A DNA stretch of 6,625 nucleotides from Cellvibrio sp. pealriver (GTDB lineage: Bacteria > Pseudomonadota > Gammaproteobacteria > Pseudomonadales > Cellvibrionaceae). Shown here one piece after another: positions 1-6,625 of this stretch; position 1 is the first letter of the stretch, and each line of letters starts with the position of its first letter. Under the pieces are notes generated by a model. That model was not told where the DNA came from, searched no databases, and worked only from the letters and a program-made list of their open reading frames with translations. The position numbers and the translations under genes are program-made. The stretch covers positions 2,975,504 to 2,982,128 of the forward strand of contig NZ_KQ236688.1 in the NCBI RefSeq assembly GCF_001183545.1, read 5' to 3'.

Positions 1-23
1 GGCGCTGCAGCGATTTGTTATGA
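1..23 (-). other. attC site 1, partial (attC of cassette A)
   Basis: Only the gene-proximal end of this attC is in the window. GTTATGA at 17-23 occupies the place of the R'' box (read on the minus strand as TCATAAC), and the preceding bases resemble the matching end of the other attC sites. The TAA stop of cassette A lies inside the box. It reads TTTGTTA rather than CTTGTTA, so it lacks the CT core used by the insertion sequence further along. Confidence 0.7.
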
Positions 24-386
24 ATTTTCTTTAAGCCAGTCGTCTGGAAATGAAGATAAAAATGTATAACCAACAGCTTGCTTAATAGTAAATTTATTTA
101 AAATAAGCATTACCACGCTGAAGAGGCCTGCAACGATAACGCAACCTATATAAATAGAAAAACTCAAACCAAAAACAACAGAAAATAGCATTATGGCTTT
201 ATTCAAGCCACCGGTAACAGTTGCCTCAGTATCAATTCCATTTGCTTTTGCAAGCGAGAGAAGTAAAACAATACCCAACGCCAAACCAACAAATACGCCT
301 GCCAACCCTATTGAAGACGTAAGCGTATAATACTTTGGTTTAAGTAAATTTGTTTTCGCCAAGTTTATTTGAAGTTGTTTAAACAT
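18..386 (-). CDS. Cassette A: small integral membrane protein, unknown function
   Basis: This encodes 122 aa. There is a hydrophobic segment at about residues 26-46 and a long hydrophobic stretch at about 63-97 that could be one or two membrane helices. The N-terminus is short and basic, and the C-terminal tail is polar (ends ...FPDDWLKENS). I recognise no family. The ATG at 384-386 has an AAGG Shine-Dalgarno about 4 nt upstream, which sits directly against the R' core of attC 2, as is usual for cassettes. The TAA stop lies inside attC 1, so the cassette is extremely compact. No cassette promoter is evident, so expression probably depends on read-through from upstream. A role in the envelope is inferred only from hydrophobicity. 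Confidence 0.8.
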   Translation of the reverse strand: MFKQLQINLAKTNLLKPKYYTLTSSIGLAGVFVGLALGIVLLLSLAKANGIDTEATVTGGLNKAIMLFSVVFGLSFSIYIGCVIVAGLFSVVMLILNKFTIKQAVGYTFLSSFPDDWLKENS

Positions 387-393
387 ATAGCCT

Positions 394-505
394 TCATAAC
401 GTTGCGTTCACCTGCGGATTGTAAGTAGCGCGTTGCGATAAACTTAGCGTAGCGATATTGCAAAAGCGCTACTTACAATTCGTCAGGTGCAATGCCTTGT
501 TACAT
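394..505 (-). other. attC site 2 (attC of cassette B)
   Basis: The outer boxes are TCATAAC at 394-400 (R', GTTATGA on the minus strand) and GTTACAT at 499-505 (R''). Between them lies a long imperfect palindrome: the arm around 429-444 (GTAAGTAGCGC) is the complement of the arm around 467-478 (GCGCTACTTAC). At 112 bp it is the shortest complete attC here. Its stem belongs to the GTAAGTAGCGC subtype shared with attC 6 and 7. Confidence 0.9.
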
Positions 506-594
506 GATAATATTTTTTGCGGTGAATTTGCCGAAGCAAAAGGAAGTTTTTGCTTTGCCTACCAGTGCAAACCACCACAACTATTTTTACGAAC
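506..594. other. Non-coding 3' tail of cassette B
   Basis: These 89 bp lie between the stop of the cassette B gene and its attC, which is long compared with the neighbours. It contains an A/T-rich inverted repeat, AAGCAAAA at 534-541 against TTTTGCTT at 548-555 with a 6-nt loop. On the minus-strand transcript this is a weak stem downstream of the gene. It is not followed by a clean U-tract, so I do not call it a terminator. It may be the remnant of a longer gene or a decayed attC arm. Confidence 0.4.
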
Positions 595-879
595 CTAGTC
601 TATATCGTCACTCGATTCTGGATTCTTGATTCCCGATGGAAGGCAAAGAGTGACGTAAAAAGGCAGCTCTAATAGTAAATCTGTTCGCCCTTCCTCAGTG
701 ATTTTAAAGCCAAGCTTTTTATTTGATAAGTATGGGCCAATTATTGGAATTATGAGGCATAAAAGCATTAAATGGAGCTTGGTTTCTTGCGAGAGAATGG
801 GACAACGAAATGCCTCATACGCAGACAGAAAGGAGTATAAAAAAATACCAATAACAGCGCCCCACAACCATAACCCCAT
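595..879 (-). CDS. Cassette B: small membrane protein, unknown function
   Basis: This encodes 94 aa. A strongly hydrophobic N-terminus (residues about 2-20) and a second segment at about 36-50 containing LIIPIIGPYL predict two membrane helices. A polar, acidic C-terminus follows (ends ESSDDID). The PIIGP turn resembles those in small two-helix membrane domains such as PLDc_N, but that likeness is too short to assign a family. The ATG at 877-879 is preceded by a good Shine-Dalgarno (GGGAG, about 6 nt spacing), and that leader lies between the start and the attC 3 core. The gene stops 89 bp before its attC. A plus-strand ORF overlapping it lacks comparable support. Confidence 0.75.
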   Translation of the reverse strand: MGLWLWGAVIGIFLYSFLSAYEAFRCPILSQETKLHLMLLCLIIPIIGPYLSNKKLGFKITEEGRTDLLLELPFYVTLCLPSGIKNPESSDDID

Positions 880-895
880 TTATTTCTCCCTTCTC

Positions 896-1036
896 ATGTA
901 ACGCCGAGTTCAGCGGCAGTTTTTAAGTTGTGGTTTTATGGAACACTTTTGCGCAGCAAAACCATAAAACCGCGACTTAAAAACTGTCCAGCGCAGGCAC
1001 GTAGTGCCGGAGCAGTGCTGCAACGACTTGTTAGAG
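896..1036 (-). other. attC site 3 (attC of cassette C; empty twin of attC 9)
   Basis: R' is ATGTAAC at 896-902 and R'' is GTTAGAG at 1030-1036. Long complementary arms (CAGTTTTTAAGT with ACTTAAAAACTG) enclose an inner hairpin TTTTGC-gca-GCAAAA. The 131 bp from 900 to 1030 are identical by eye to 5285-5415, the attC occupied by IS copy 2. This site is therefore an intact, unoccupied example of the same target. Confidence 0.93.
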
Positions 1037-1037
1037 T

Positions 1038-1469
1038 TTACTTTTTTGGGTTAATACTTTCTTCTACAACCCCAACAATTTCTGCTAAGGTGATTGTAAA
1101 TATTCCGGCCTCACCGTTGTCAAAGGCATCTTTCCAAACGTTGTAACCGTTTAAATATTCTGGATTTGGTTCTTTCTTACCGATGAGCTTGACTACACTT
1201 TTATTCAATGTTTCTTCTGAAACAGGGAAATGAGGTAAGTCAGTTGATATACCACCAGCAATTCTAGAGTTTTTAACTTTAACGCCAAAAATACTGACAT
1301 GAAAAATTTTTCCAAGCTTAGGATGGCTTTCAACTTTATTAATTAATACTGTAGATCCTTCCTCTCCGATACGATTTTTATAGCTCCATACTTGCCCTGC
1401 GGAAAATTGAGAAGCCTCAGCTAAACCGAAAAAAGAAGATAGCCCCAGAATTGCAATTATTTTTTTCAT
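1038..1469 (-). CDS. Cassette C: small exported protein with signal peptide, unknown function
   Basis: This encodes 143 aa. The N-terminus (MKKIIAILGLSSFFGLAEA) is a typical Sec signal peptide: two lysines, a hydrophobic core, and an A-x-A cleavage motif after about Ala19. The mature protein of roughly 124 aa begins SQFSAGQVWSYKNR. It is mixed alpha/beta in appearance, with no cysteines and no recognisable catalytic motif. The mature protein has GQVWSYK near its start and GYNVWKDAFDNGEAGIFTI near its end. I can name no family. The ATG at 1467-1469 has only a weak ribosome site (AGAG), which overlaps the attC 4 R' core. The TAA stop directly abuts attC 3. A periplasmic location is inferred from the signal peptide. 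Confidence 0.85.
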   Translation of the reverse strand: MKKIIAILGLSSFFGLAEASQFSAGQVWSYKNRIGEEGSTVLINKVESHPKLGKIFHVSIFGVKVKNSRIAGGISTDLPHFPVSEETLNKSVVKLIGKKEPNPEYLNGYNVWKDAFDNGEAGIFTITLAEIVGVVEESINPKK

Positions 1470-1476
1470 ACGATTA

Positions 1477-1610
1477 CTCTAACGTTGTATTAAACGGCAG
1501 AATTTAAGGCGGGCTTTTGTGGAAACTTTTTGCGAAGCAAAACCACAAAAGAGCGACTTAAATTATGTCCGGTGGAGCGTAGCGTAACGGATTTGAATAC
1601 TTTGTTATAA
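1477..1610 (-). other. attC site 4 (attC of cassette D)
   Basis: R' is CTCTAAC at 1477-1483 and R'' is GTTATAA at 1604-1610. The arms are ATTTAAGGCG... against ...GCGACTTAAAT, with an inner hairpin around GCGAAGCAAAACC. The gene-proximal end reads CTTTGTTA, so CT does not directly precede TGTTA as it does in most other sites here. Confidence 0.88.
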
Positions 1611-1858
1611 AACTACGCCAATTGGGTAAAACTTGGCACGACCTAAAATATTCCAGCCCGCACAAACTTCACTAGCGATTTGCAGAACCATGCCGCAATT
1701 TACTTTAAAGCACCTGCTGCCAAGTGCAGAAAGCGCCCATTCGAACTATTCCAGAGATTCTAACGGAACTACGTTTCTACCAAAACTCGCTTAGTAACTT
1801 AGTTGCTACAGCGCACTTACTTTCAAAAACCGACAACCAAAAAGGCCGCGCTTTATAA
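1483..1858. other. Cassette D: cassette without a convincing gene
   Basis: Between attC 4 and attC 5 there are about 242 bp (1611-1852) with no ORF that meets the standard of its neighbours. Three weak options exist. On the minus strand, 28 codons from ATG at 1691 end in a TAA inside attC 4 (1605-1607); that frame is open for about 48 codons without an early start. On the plus strand, a frame from GTG at 1724 to TAA at 1858 gives 44 codons (VQKAPIRTIPEILTEL...). It continues upstream through in-frame stops at 1673 and 1706 with protein-like sequence (LRQLGKTWHDLKYSS), which could be a decayed, inverted gene. A 7-bp stem with a 4-nt loop lies at 1710-1727 (GCACCTG against CAAGTGC, one G-T pair). 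A weak plus-strand promoter-like pair is TTGGGT at 1622 and TAAAAT at 1644, 16 bp apart. It could be a non-coding RNA or regulatory cassette, or a pseudogene. Confidence 0.6.
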
Positions 1859-1981
1859 CGTTAAGCACAACGGCAGTTTGTAAGTTGCGCGTTGTGGAAT
1901 ACTTTTGCGAAGCAAAACCACATAAGCGCGACTTACAAACTGTCCAGCCACGTAGTGGCGTGTTGCTGCGCCTTGTTATGT
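1853..1981 (-). other. attC site 5 (attC of cassette E)
   Basis: R' is TTATAAC at 1853-1859 and R'' is GTTATGT at 1975-1981. The stem arms CAGTTTGTAAGT and ACTTACAAACTG are perfectly complementary, and the inner arms GTGG and CCAC surround TTTTGCgaaGCAAAA. The gene-proximal end contains CTTGTTA, so it carries the core target of the IS but is empty. Confidence 0.92.
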
Positions 1982-2040
1982 TTGCTTTATTGTTTTAAGC
2001 CAAACAACTAATTTATACAAACGATTGATATTAGGATTAA

Positions 2041-2358
2041 CTAGGAAATTTCTATTTTTCTACCGTCTGGGTCTAAAAGAATATAAATAGTTTTTCCATT
2101 AAATTCATACTGGCCATGAAATTGGATGCGCTCAAGCAAAGATTCAAGAGATTGAACGGAAAAGCCCAGCCTAGTATTGCATGGGGTTTCACCTAAATTT
2201 AATGGGTAAATTTCAAACACCAAATCTTCTATGCAAGTAGCATAGTGCTCAACCCCTTTGCCATGCTTTTCTTTCACAAATTTTAAACCAAGCAGCTCAT
2301 AGAAATTCTTGGAAATCTCTATGTTTGTACATCGCAAAACTAGCAGATTAAGTTTCAT
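2041..2358 (-). CDS. Cassette E: VOC superfamily (glyoxalase/bleomycin-resistance fold) protein
   Basis: This encodes 105 aa from the chosen start. The pattern fits a single-chain VOC protein: strand MKLNLLVLRC, helix ISKNFYELLG followed by LKFVKEKHG, then HYATCIEDLVFEIYPL, LGFSVQSLESLLERI, and a C-terminal LLDPDGRKIEI. Likely metal ligands are His38, Glu49 and Glu103, in the positions usual for VOC enzymes. Members include lyases, dioxygenases and antibiotic-binding or antibiotic-modifying proteins; the substrate cannot be told here. I start at the ATG at 2356-2358 because AAGGTGG lies just upstream. An in-frame ATG at 2412 would put 18 codons inside attC 6. The TAG stop is 59 bp from the attC 5 core. 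Confidence 0.82.
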   Translation of the reverse strand: MKLNLLVLRCTNIEISKNFYELLGLKFVKEKHGKGVEHYATCIEDLVFEIYPLNLGETPCNTRLGFSVQSLESLLERIQFHGQYEFNGKTIYILLDPDGRKIEIS

Positions 2359-2372
2359 TCGCCACCTTGAGA

Positions 2373-2512
2373 ACATAACGTTCGGTTCAACCGCAGTTTG
2401 TAAGCGGCGCATTTACGATAAACTTCGCGCAGCGATTCGCTAAATGCGCTGCTTACAAACTGTCGAGCGTAAGCGCGAAGCGCTGGAGCGGCGTTGGAAC
2501 CGCTTGTTATGT
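2373..2512 (-). other. attC site 6 (attC of cassette F)
   Basis: R' is ACATAAC at 2373-2379 and R'' is GTTATGT at 2506-2512. The arms CAGTTTGTAAGCGGCGCATTT and AAATGCGCTGCTTACAAACTG pair almost perfectly. This is the GATAAACTT...GCGCAGCGATTCGC inner subtype. The gene-proximal end reads CGCTTGTTA, the best match in the window to the IS guide TAACAAGCG, yet it is unoccupied. Confidence 0.92.
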
Positions 2513-2537
2513 TTTTGTGACCTATTTTCGATTGAAT

Positions 2538-2813
2538 TTAATCTAAGCAATCAACTGGTATATTTTTAACAAATTCGGTTGCTTTAGCCATTAGTTGATT
2601 CCAATCTTTTTCAGGGCGAGAAGAATAGCCCTGATTAATAAGCTCCCTTTCACACAAGTCTTCTAGACCCCAAATTGCTCTTTTTTCCTCTTCGGTAAAC
2701 GAATCTTTTATTGGGGAACTAGATAACTTTTCGGACAGGATTCCCCATACAGCAAGTAGGTGACCCACGGGAATTTTGATATTAGCTTCTTTGCTTAGAT
2801 CATCTTCGGACAT
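2538..2813 (-). CDS. Cassette F: small soluble helical protein, unknown function
   Basis: This encodes 91 aa from the ATG at 2811-2813. That start is preferred because AGGA lies about 8 nt upstream; an in-frame TTG further upstream (2849) would begin inside attC 7 and has no such site. The product is acidic and charged, probably mostly alpha-helical, with no membrane segment or signal peptide. Helices look likely at about residues 14-32 (IPVGHLLAVWGILSEKL), 38-62 (EEEKRAIWGLEDLCEREL) and 71-84. It has two cysteines (54 and 89) and no recognisable motif. I know no family for it. The stop lies 25 bp from the attC 6 boundary. Confidence 0.75.
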   Translation of the reverse strand: MSEDDLSKEANIKIPVGHLLAVWGILSEKLSSSPIKDSFTEEEKRAIWGLEDLCERELINQGYSSRPEKDWNQLMAKATEFVKNIPVDCLD

Positions 2814-2831
2814 TTCGACTTTCCTAGTGAA

Positions 2832-2970
2832 ACATAACGTTGTGTTCAACCGCAGTTTGTAAGTAGCGCATTGCGATAAACTTTGCGCAGCAATTCGCTA
2901 AATGCGCTACTTACAAACTGTCGAGTGGAGGCGCGCAGCGCCGGAACGGTGTTGGAACACCTTGTTATGT
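2832..2970 (-). other. attC site 7 (attC of cassette G)
   Basis: R' is ACATAAC at 2832-2838 and R'' is GTTATGT at 2964-2970. The arms CAGTTTGTAAGTAGCGCATT and AATGCGCTACTTACAAACTG pair, allowing for extrahelical bases. It is of the same subtype as attC 2 and 6. It contains CTTGTTA at the gene-proximal end and is empty. Confidence 0.92.
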
Positions 2971-3324
2971 TTTTTTATTTGCAAAAATGAGCAGTAAAGG
3001 TGTTATAAACACAAACAGAACTAACTGCCACAGCGGAATAAAAAGAAAAACTAAGCCACCTTGTGCATCGGGATGAATAAATAATGTATCAATCATAATG
3101 CCAACTCCCAAGCCACCAAAAATGACAGCTACACAAAATATTGATACAAGTGTTCTCGGGTTACTTAAAAAGAAGCAAATGAACGCCAAATACAACCAAG
3201 GACAAAGCCCCCATAAAGCAGTTTTTAGTGCGTAGAAGGAGAAAACACTATTCATGCTTTTTAGATTAAGTATAGATACCGATATTGCGATTACCAATAA
3301 AACAATGAAGGTTAATTTTTTCAT
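2965..3324 (-). CDS. Cassette G: four-helix integral membrane protein, unknown function
   Basis: This encodes 119 aa. Hydrophobicity suggests four membrane helices at about residues 4-20, 36-53, 58-79 and 90-114, with the polar link FIHPDAQGG between helices 3 and 4. The last helix contains LVFLFIPLWQL. Helix 1 could be an uncleaved signal anchor. No catalytic or transport motif is visible. The ATG at 3322-3324 is preceded by AAGGA at about 4-5 nt. The TAA stop is inside the R'' box of attC 7 (2965-2967), so changes in that core would alter the C-terminus. I recognise no named family. Confidence 0.82.
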   Translation of the reverse strand: MKKLTFIVLLVIAISVSILNLKSMNSVFSFYALKTALWGLCPWLYLAFICFFLSNPRTLVSIFCVAVIFGGLGVGIMIDTLFIHPDAQGGLVFLFIPLWQLVLFVFITPLLLIFANKKT

Positions 3325-3367
3325 TTATTCCTTTGCTTGAAGTTCGCACAAACCAAATCAATGCTCA

Positions 3368-3494
3368 ACATAACGCCAAGTTCAGCGGCAGTTTGTAAGT
3401 TGTGGTTTTGTGGAATACTTTTGCGCAGCAAAACCACAAAACTGCGACTTACAAACTGTCCAGCAAGCGAAGCTTGCGTGCTGCAACGCCTTGT
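3368..3494 (-). other. attC site 8 (attC of cassette H), split by IS copy 1
   Basis: R' is ACATAAC at 3368-3374. The arms CAGTTTGTAAGT and ACTTACAAACTG are intact, with the inner hairpin TTTTGCgcaGCAAAA. The site runs to CTTGT at 3490-3494, where the IS begins. The missing R'' box, GTTAGGC, resumes on the far side at 4699-4705. The insertion therefore separates R'' from the L'' side of the stem and moves it about 1.2 kb away. The gene belonging to this site is cassette H. Confidence 0.9.
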
Positions 3495-3499
3495 ATGAT
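3494..3499 (+). promoter_or_regulatory. -10-like half of a circle-junction promoter (left end)
   Basis: TATGAT sits at the left tip of the IS. It gains a suitably spaced -35 only when the right end is joined to the left end with one CTTGT: TTGATT at 4676-4681 then lies 18 bp upstream. In the inserted state the flanking attC offers only TTGCGT at 14 bp spacing. Copy 2 has the same half at 5416-5421, with its partner at 6598-6603. Confidence 0.55.
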
Positions 3500-3505
3500 T
3501 GATTT

Positions 3506-3691
3506 CATCAGTTTTCTTATCATTCTTAACGCGATAAGGTGGAGCCCATACCTGCAGCAACAGGTATTCAGCAAGGTAGCCCGGTGCAGCACTGGCGCAG
3601 AGTAATCTAGCCCGTTAACAAGCGTGGGCACCTTGCTGATTCTACTTTTAACTCGAACAGTCGAATGGGCTCCGAGCCCGAATGTAGCAAG
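3506..3691 (+). ncRNA. Predicted bridge (seek) RNA of IS copy 1
   Basis: The non-coding leader is rich in complementary segments. CTTATC 3516-3521 pairs with GATAAG 3533-3538. ATACCTG 3548-3554 pairs with CAGGTAT 3561-3567. A ten-base perfect stem, TCAGCAAGGT 3568-3577 with ACCTTGCTGA 3630-3639, extends by GCCC/GGGC and encloses a loop with its own tip hairpin (AGA-GTAA-TCT). That loop holds TAACAAG at 3616-3622, the complement of the attC target CTTGTTA. A second domain, CTAC 3642-3645 with GTAG 3684-3687 and tip GGGCT-CCG-AGCCC (3667-3679), holds ACAGTCG at 3657-3663, identical to the IS right end at 4689-4695. The order target loop then donor loop and the size of about 185 nt match the IS621 bridge RNA. 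The ends are approximate. Confidence 0.75.
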
Positions 3692-3696
3692 GGTGA

Positions 3697-4659
<963 letters not shown>

Positions 4660-4675
4660 ATTTGCGTTTCAGGTA

Positions 4676-4681
4676 TTGATT
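4676..4681 (+). promoter_or_regulatory. -35-like half of a circle-junction promoter (right end)
   Basis: TTGATT lies near the right tip of the IS. In a circular form it would be 18 bp from TATGAT at the left tip, giving an outward-reading promoter directed into the predicted bridge RNA and the transposase gene. Such junction promoters are known for IS110-family circles; its use here is inferred. Confidence 0.55.
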
Positions 4682-4698
4682 TTCTACCACAGTCGCTT

Positions 4699-4705
4699 GT
4701 TAGGC
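4699..4705 (-). other. Displaced R'' box of attC 8
   Basis: GTTAGGC here (GCCTAAC on the minus strand) is the gene-side end of attC 8, cut off from its stem at 3368-3494 by IS copy 1. Removing 1206 bp restores an uninterrupted CTTGTTAGGC end. Confidence 0.85.
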
Positions 4706-4710
4706 ATTAC

Positions 4711-5262
4711 CTAGCGAAGACTTCTTCGGATAATTTTTCTATAAGCATTTTCTGATTGAACATTTAGCTCTTGAGATAACTGCACCAAGTTAGAAAATTC
4801 AGCATTGCAACCACGTTCGAGCGCCATACTCATTAGTAGTTCTTTATTATTAAGTGGGTATGCTATTTCAGAGATAGGCTTTCCTTCACGACGGGCTTTT
4901 GTGAAAGATGCGTAGCTTAGATTGCATATGCCTATTTCTTGCAGATGTTCTAACTCTGCCTTTTTTGATTTAAATGAAATGTGTTCGAAGTAAAACTTTA
5001 TAAGTTGCTTCGCTAATTCATGTAAGTTACTGTTGATGCGATAATATTCTTCTTTTGCTGCCAGGTATGGTGCCTCACTTTCTTTGTGAACCAGAGTACC
5101 ATGGTCTAACCTCCATATGTTTTTACATATAATACAATCTAAAGAGTAGGTTATGTGTACGCTCGTAAAACGATAATCAGTTGACTCTACATGACGCGTA
5201 ATTTGACCGTTGCCACACGGGCAGTCCGATTCTTTAAATTCATCAAACTCTCTTTTCGTCAC
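4711..5262 (-). CDS. Cassette H: putative zinc-ribbon protein, unknown function
   Basis: This encodes 183 aa. Near the N-terminus Cys14-Pro-Cys16-Gly and Cys43-Ile-Ile-Cys46 are placed like the two knuckles of a zinc ribbon. The rest is charged and probably helical (about 65-105 and 140-180). The C-terminus ends NLVQLSQELNVQSENAYRKIIRRSLR, which could be a helix-turn-helix-like segment, so nucleic-acid binding is possible but unproven. The start is GTG at 5260-5262, chosen because AGGAA lies 7 nt upstream; the gene begins 18 bp from the attC 9 core. It is the longest cassette gene here. Its stop is 5 bp from the displaced R'' box, and IS copy 1 lies between it and the rest of its attC. Confidence 0.82.
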   Translation of the reverse strand: MTKREFDEFKESDCPCGNGQITRHVESTDYRFTSVHITYSLDCIICKNIWRLDHGTLVHKESEAPYLAAKEEYYRINSNLHELAKQLIKFYFEHISFKSKKAELEHLQEIGICNLSYASFTKARREGKPISEIAYPLNNKELLMSMALERGCNAEFSNLVQLSQELNVQSENAYRKIIRRSLR

Positions 5263-5280
5263 GATAGAATTCCTATTTCT

Positions 5281-5416
5281 GCCTAACGCCGAGTTCAGCG
5301 GCAGTTTTTAAGTTGTGGTTTTATGGAACACTTTTGCGCAGCAAAACCATAAAACCGCGACTTAAAAACTGTCCAGCGCAGGCACGTAGTGCCGGAGCAG
5401 TGCTGCAACGACTTGT
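5281..5416 (-). other. attC site 9, split by IS copy 2
   Basis: R' is GCCTAAC at 5281-5287. From 5285 to 5415 the sequence is identical to the empty attC 3 (900-1030). It is interrupted after CTTGT at 5412-5416, the same position as in attC 8. The gene-side end resumes as CTTGTTAG at 6618-6625, where the window ends; the gene of this cassette is outside. Confidence 0.92.
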
Positions 5417-5427
5417 ATGATTGATTT

Positions 5428-5613
5428 CATCAGTTTTCTTATCATTCTTAACGCGATAAGGTGGAGCCCATACCTGCAGCAACAGGTATTCAGCAAGGTA
5501 GCCCGGTGCAGCACTGGCGCAGAGTAATCTAGCCCGTTAACAAGCGTGGGCACCTTGCTGATTCTACTTTTAACTCGAACAGTCGAATGGGCTCCGAGCC
5601 CGAATGTAGCAAG
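5428..5613 (+). ncRNA. Predicted bridge (seek) RNA of IS copy 2
   Basis: This has the same sequence as the leader of copy 1. The target-complementary segment TAACAAG is at 5538-5544 and the donor-like ACAGTCG at 5579-5585, identical to the right end at 6611-6617. The ends are approximate. Confidence 0.72.
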
Positions 5614-5618
5614 GGTGA

Positions 5619-6581
<963 letters not shown>

Positions 6582-6625
6582 ATTTGCGTTTCAGGTATTG
6601 ATTTTCTACCACAGTCGCTTGTTAG

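Noticed and set aside
534..555. Rho-independent terminator after cassette B
   Set aside because: The stem is A/T-rich and weak and is not followed by a clear U-tract on the minus-strand transcript.
698..1146. Plus-strand ORFs at 698-901 and 928-1146
   Set aside because: The first is antisense to the better-supported cassette B gene. The second runs through attC 3 and into the end of cassette C; palindromic attC arms create open frames without coding meaning.
2359..2412. Upstream ATG extending the VOC gene
   Set aside because: The extra 18 codons lie in attC 6 and lack a ribosome site, while the ATG at 2358 has AAGGTGG upstream and begins the VOC fold.
2814..2849. Upstream TTG extending the cassette F gene
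   Set aside because: It begins within attC 7 and lacks a ribosome site; the ATG at 2813 has one.
394..2970. Regular palindromic repeats as a CRISPR array or REP elements
   Set aside because: The repeats are over 100 bp, end in R'/R'' core boxes and alternate with genes of differing length, which is the attC pattern.

Overview
The window is a stretch of a cassette array from a large chromosomal (sedentary) integron, interrupted by two identical IS110-family insertion sequences. Nine attC sites, two of them split by the IS and one cut by the window edge, separate small genes that all lie on the minus strand. Each cassette has one short gene with its start close to the preceding attC core and its stop at or near the next attC. 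No integrase gene is present. Given the gene orientation, intI and attI should lie beyond the right-hand end of the window. The attC style, moderate-to-low G+C and gene content suggest a gammaproteobacterium, perhaps aquatic or marine; that is an inference and the genus cannot be named.

Layout, left to right: end of an attC (1-23); cassette A, small membrane protein (18-386); cassette B, small membrane protein (595-879); cassette C, exported protein with a signal peptide (1038-1469); cassette D, which has no convincing ORF (about 1483-1858); cassette E, VOC/glyoxalase-fold protein (2041-2358); cassette F, small soluble helical protein (2538-2813); cassette G, four-helix membrane protein (2965-3324); an attC split by IS copy 1 (about 3495-4700); cassette H, putative zinc-ribbon protein (4711-5262); an attC split by IS copy 2 (about 5417-6622), where the window ends.

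The most interesting part is the IS. Its 319-aa DEDD/serine recombinase and its long non-coding region upstream of the gene place it in the IS110 group (IS621-like architecture), not the IS1111 group already known to target attC. The upstream region folds on paper into stem-loops resembling a bridge (seek) RNA. One loop carries TAACAAG, the exact complement of the attC target CTTGTTA. A later loop carries ACAGTCG, identical to the last 7 bases of the right end before the CT core. Joining the two IS ends in a circle would also build a sigma70-like promoter (TTGATT, 18 bp, TATGAT) that neither inserted copy has. The window contains its own control: the attC at 896-1036 is identical to the occupied attC at 5281-5416 but empty. 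The system therefore looks like an RNA-guided element whose guide is tuned to the conserved R'' end of integron attC sites, able to spread through a cassette array and to separate cassette genes from their recombination sites.
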